Shown piece by piece: positions 5,893 through 8,181 of a DNA stretch of 8,181 nucleotides. The stretch spans positions 1 through 8,181 of the forward strand of contig JAADCW010000072.1 in the NCBI GenBank assembly GCA_013154225.1, in the 5' to 3' direction. The DNA comes from Chloroflexota bacterium (GTDB taxonomy: Bacteria; Chloroflexota; Anaerolineae; Anaerolineales; DRMV01). The stretch's first letter is position 1. The number at the start of each line of letters is the position of its first letter. Made by a program: the position numbers and the translations under genes. Below the pieces are notes generated by a model. The model was not told where the DNA came from and did not search any database. It saw only the letters and a program-made list of their open reading frames with translations.

Positions 5893-5908
5893 TAACAAGT
5901 GAGGAACT

Positions 5909-6709
5909 ATGCCCGGGACTGTATTGACCATTACCTCCGGCAAAGGCGGCGTTGGCAAAACCACTGCCACCGCCAACATTGCCGCCGCGCTGGCCAAGTT
6001 AGGCCAAAAGGTGGTCTGCCTCGATGCAGACATCGGCCTCCGCAACCTGGATTTGGTGCTGGGGCTGGAAAACCGCATTGTGTACGACTTGGTGGATGTG
6101 GTGGAAGGCCGCTGTCGTCTGCGCCAGGCGCTGATTCGCGACAAGCGCCTGCCCAACCTCTTCCTCATCCCCGCCGCGCAAACCCGCGATAAAACCGCGG
6201 TATCCCCCACCGACATGGTCCACCTATGCAACGAACTCAAGCAAGAATTCGATTGGATTTTGATTGACTCCCCCGCAGGCATTGAGCGCGGTTTCCGCAA
6301 TGCCATTGCCCCGGCCGACCAGGTGGTGGTGGTCACCAACCCTGAGGTTTCGGCCGTACGCGACGCGGACCGCATCATCGGCCTGATCGAAGCCGAAGAA
6401 AAGGGCCCCGCGCGCCTGTTGCTCAACCGCCTCAACCCCCAAATGGTGCGCAATGGCGATATGCTCGACGCGGACGACGTCCTGGAACTGCTGGCCATTG
6501 ACCTGCTGGGCGTGGTGCCCGAAGACGAAGCCGTGGTGGTCAGCACCAACCGAGGGATGCCAGTGGCCCTGGACGAAAAAAGCCGCGCGGGGCAGGCCTT
6601 CCGCAACGTTGCTCGCCGCCTGCTGGGTGAAGACGTCCCCTTCATGGATTGGGACAGCGAGAGCGGCTTCCTGCAACGCTTGGGCCGCCTTTTCGGACGA
6701 GGAGATTGA
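5909..6709 (+). CDS. minD: Septum site-determining ATPase MinD
   Basis: MinD is the ParA/MinD-family ATPase that dimerises on the membrane with ATP, recruits MinC and is released by MinE. The 266-residue protein has the deviant Walker A GKGGVGKTT (11-19) with signature lysine K12 and P-loop lysine K17. Switch I is LDADIGLRNLDL (38-49), and Walker B/switch II is ILIDSPAGIE (117-126). TNPE lies at 143-146. The last 15 residues, SGFLQRLGRLFGRGD, form a basic amphipathic helix like the MinD membrane-targeting sequence, which separates it from soluble ParA or Mrp relatives. The ATG at 5909 follows GTGAGGAACT. It is 41 bases after minC and ends 1 base before minE, the normal minCDE order. Confidence 0.97.
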   Translation: MPGTVLTITSGKGGVGKTTATANIAAALAKLGQKVVCLDADIGLRNLDLVLGLENRIVYDLVDVVEGRCRLRQALIRDKRLPNLFLIPAAQTRDKTAVSPTDMVHLCNELKQEFDWILIDSPAGIERGFRNAIAPADQVVVVTNPEVSAVRDADRIIGLIEAEEKGPARLLLNRLNPQMVRNGDMLDADDVLELLAIDLLGVVPEDEAVVVSTNRGMPVALDEKSRAGQAFRNVARRLLGEDVPFMDWDSESGFLQRLGRLFGRGD

Positions 6710-6710
6710 C

Positions 6711-6971
6711 ATGGGTTGGTTAGACCGCCTGACCGGCCGCGACAAGAGCGCCCACAAAGCCAAAGACCGCCTGCGCTTGGTGCTCATTCATGACCGCACA
6801 GATTTGGCACCAGGCCAATTGGACGCGCTCAAAGACGAACTCATTGCTGTCATTTCGCGTTATATTGAAATCGAGCCCCAGGCGGTAGAAATCCAACTTT
6901 CACAAGACGGGCGAGAGCAATACCTGGTTGCCAACATTCCTTTGCGACCAACGCGCCGCGCACGCAAATAG
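6711..6971 (+). CDS. minE: Cell division topological specificity factor MinE
   Basis: MinE binds membrane-bound MinD, stimulates its ATPase and drives the MinCD oscillation or gradient. At 86 residues it is the family's usual size. It begins MGWLDRLTGRDKS, a short amphipathic membrane-contact helix. The anti-MinCD segment follows (about 17-31, KAKDRLRLVLIHDR), and then the topological-specificity domain with LDALKDELIAVISRYIEIEP (38-57) and VEIQL. The ATG at 6711 has GAGGAG 6 bases ahead, inside the end of minD, and follows the minD stop by 1 base, so the two are probably translated together. Presence of MinE indicates an oscillating or MinE-type Min system rather than the DivIVA-type one. 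Confidence 0.95.
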   Translation: MGWLDRLTGRDKSAHKAKDRLRLVLIHDRTDLAPGQLDALKDELIAVISRYIEIEPQAVEIQLSQDGREQYLVANIPLRPTRRARK

Positions 6972-6975
6972 GCTT

Positions 6976-8073
6976 ATGCGCCGACTTTCGTGGGAACAGT
7001 TCGACTTCATTTTGCTGGGCTTGGTCGCAACGCTGGTTATCTTCGGCATTGCGGTCATTCGCTCAGCCATTGCAGGCAACGAGGTGCTGGCAGGCCTGGT
7101 GCAACGGCAAATCACGTTTGCCATCATCGGCTTTGTGGTGGTGCTCATCACCGCGGCCATTGACTACCACTATTGGGCTACCCTGGGCAAATATCTCTAC
7201 GTGGCCACGGTGCTTCTGTTGGCCGCGCTGGGTATCATCGGCAAAGCCGCGTTTGGCTCAGCCCGCTGGATTGATACCGGCTTCTTCTTCATCCAGCCCT
7301 CGGAAATCGCCAAAATCGTGATGATTTTGGTTTTGGCCGACTTCTTCGCTCGCCACCGGGAGCAACTGCACGAATTCCGCTGGGTTGTGATGAGTTTCCT
7401 GCTCACCATGGGCATGGTGATCTGGATTTTGCTTCAGCCTGACCTGAGCACATCCATCACCGTGCTGGTGATATGGTTTGGGATGCTGTGGGCCGCGGGG
7501 CTCACGTGGAAACACCTGGCCATTTTCGCGGTGCTGGGCGCCATTTCACCCTTTGCCGCGTGGCCGTTTCTGGCCGATTACCAAAAGGCGCGGGTCATCA
7601 ACTTCCTCTTCCCCGACCCTAACGCCCGCCACGGCGCAATTTACAACGTGCAACAGGCGCTCATCAGCCTGGGCTCTGGTGGGTTGTTTGGCCAGGGTTA
7701 CGGCCACGGCACGCAGGTGCAACTGCGCTTCCTCAAAGTGCGCCACACCGACTTCATCTTTTCGGTAATTGGCGAAGAATTTGGCTTTGTGGGCACAGTG
7801 TTTGTCATTGTGATGCTCGCGCTGGTGTTGTGGCGCATCCTGCGGATTGCCCGCACCGCGCATGACACGTTTGGCGCGCTCATTGCGTATGGCATCGCGA
7901 TCATGCTCTTCTTCCACATGGCCGTCAACATCGCGATGAACATCAACCTGATTCCAGTTACCGGCCTGCCCCTGCCCTTCATCACCTACGGCGGCAGCGC
8001 CTTGCTCTCATCCCTGCTGGGCATTGGCCTGGTGGAAAGCGTGGCCATGCGCCGCGAACCGCTTTCCTTCTGA
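6976..8073 (+). CDS. rodA: RodA/FtsW-family SEDS peptidoglycan polymerase, probably RodA
   Basis: SEDS proteins polymerise lipid II into glycan strands in the cytoplasmic membrane, with a partner class B penicillin-binding protein. This 365-residue protein is mostly hydrophobic, with about ten membrane helices expected. Family marks are GFFFIQPSEIAK (102-113), LQPDLSTS (153-160), YNVQQALISLGSGGLFGQGY (223-242) and RHTDFIFSVIGEEFGFVG (256-273). The last contains D259, likely the essential aspartate of RodA proteins. INLIPVTGLPLPFITYGGS (323-341) follows near the C-terminus. The HTDFIF form, the length and the Min-operon site favour RodA over FtsW, but FtsW or SpoVE cannot be excluded from sequence alone. 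The ATG at 6976 starts 4 bases after minE and has only a weak AGG ahead. A TTG at 6928 inside minE is possible but less likely. No partner PBP2 gene is in the window. Confidence 0.88.
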   Translation: MRRLSWEQFDFILLGLVATLVIFGIAVIRSAIAGNEVLAGLVQRQITFAIIGFVVVLITAAIDYHYWATLGKYLYVATVLLLAALGIIGKAAFGSARWIDTGFFFIQPSEIAKIVMILVLADFFARHREQLHEFRWVVMSFLLTMGMVIWILLQPDLSTSITVLVIWFGMLWAAGLTWKHLAIFAVLGAISPFAAWPFLADYQKARVINFLFPDPNARHGAIYNVQQALISLGSGGLFGQGYGHGTQVQLRFLKVRHTDFIFSVIGEEFGFVGTVFVIVMLALVLWRILRIARTAHDTFGALIAYGIAIMLFFHMAVNIAMNINLIPVTGLPLPFITYGGSALLSSLLGIGLVESVAMRREPLSF

Positions 8074-8083
8074 CCTCATTCCT

Positions 8084-8119
8084 AATTCGCAATTCGCAAT
8101 TCCGCAATTTGCAATTCAC
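8084..8119 (+). repeat. Five degenerate 7-bp tandem repeats (AATTCGC)
   Basis: Copies are AATTCGC, AATTCGC, AATTCCGC, AATTTGC and AATTCAC, placed head to tail just after the rodA stop codon. Short AT-rich repeats of this kind are typical low-complexity intergenic filler. No gene, hairpin terminator or clear promoter was seen in the 71 bases between rodA and the next start. Confidence 0.7.
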
Positions 8120-8144
8120 CATCCCCATCACAACAGGTGTTTCT

Positions 8145-8181
8145 ATGACCTCCTCGACTTCCCCGACTTCCTCGACTCCCT
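8145..8181 (+). CDS. Start of an unidentified Ser/Thr/Pro-rich reading frame (cut by window edge)
   Basis: An ATG at 8145 follows AGGTG by a short spacer and opens a frame reading MTSSTSPTSSTP before the window ends. The coding is made of a 9-base repeat (TCCTCGACT, TCCCCGACT, TCCTCGACT at 8151-8177). Such a start could be a disordered N-terminal tail of a real protein or low-complexity DNA with a chance frame. Twelve codons are too few to identify it. Confidence 0.35.
   Translation, partial: MTSSTSPTSSTP

Noticed and set aside
5824..6645. A 273-codon open frame on the minus strand across minD
   Set aside because: It is rich in Ser/Arg/Thr as expected for the reverse of a GC-rich gene, and minD on the + strand is beyond doubt.
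8074..8144. CRISPR-like or iteron array after rodA
   Set aside because: The units are 7 bp, degenerate and without spacers, so this is not a CRISPR array, and no replication initiator gene is nearby to support an origin.

Overview
The window reads as ordinary chromosomal DNA from a GC-rich bacterium, most likely a member of the Chloroflexota, possibly class Anaerolineae. That placement is an inference. It rests on the basic 'MAKYRPP' start of the EbfC homologue, a LysM plus lamin-tail surface protein, and a full minCDE set followed directly by a rodA-type gene. No rRNA, tRNA, insertion sequence, integrase or CRISPR array was seen. Coding density is high, and no gene-free stretch exceeds about 225 bases.

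The left part, transcribed leftwards, holds two units. First, a membrane-anchored LysM/lamin-tail protein (2265-2933) lies just ahead of the replication/repair cluster dnaX (642-2231), ebfC (338-670, overlapping dnaX) and recR (start only, cut by the window edge). This dnaX-ybaB-recR order is widely conserved. Second, upstream of it and also leftward, lie an orphan class I SAM-dependent methyltransferase (3046-3870) and a branched-chain amino acid aminotransferase, ilvE (4094-5017). The junctions between these genes carry several hairpins: a terminator-like one between the methyltransferase and the LysM gene, and a 12-bp perfect palindrome plus a U-tract terminator between ilvE and the methyltransferase.

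At about 5018-5183 transcription diverges. A near-consensus TATAAT box faces left towards ilvE, and an extended -10 (TGCTATAAT) faces right towards the Min genes. The right part is a tight rightward operon, minC (5184-5867), minD (5909-6709), minE (6711-6971) and a RodA/FtsW-family SEDS protein (6976-8073). MinC, MinD and MinE together place the division site, and RodA-type proteins polymerise peptidoglycan glycan strands, so the operon joins septum placement to wall growth. It is followed by a short intergenic stretch of degenerate 7-bp repeats and the first dozen codons of a low-complexity open reading frame that leaves the window.

No clearly new biological system was found. The most useful second looks are the palindromic elements in the gaps (possibly a dispersed repeat family), the LysM/lamin-tail gene attached to the dnaX cluster, the min-rodA coupling and the uncharacterised methyltransferase.
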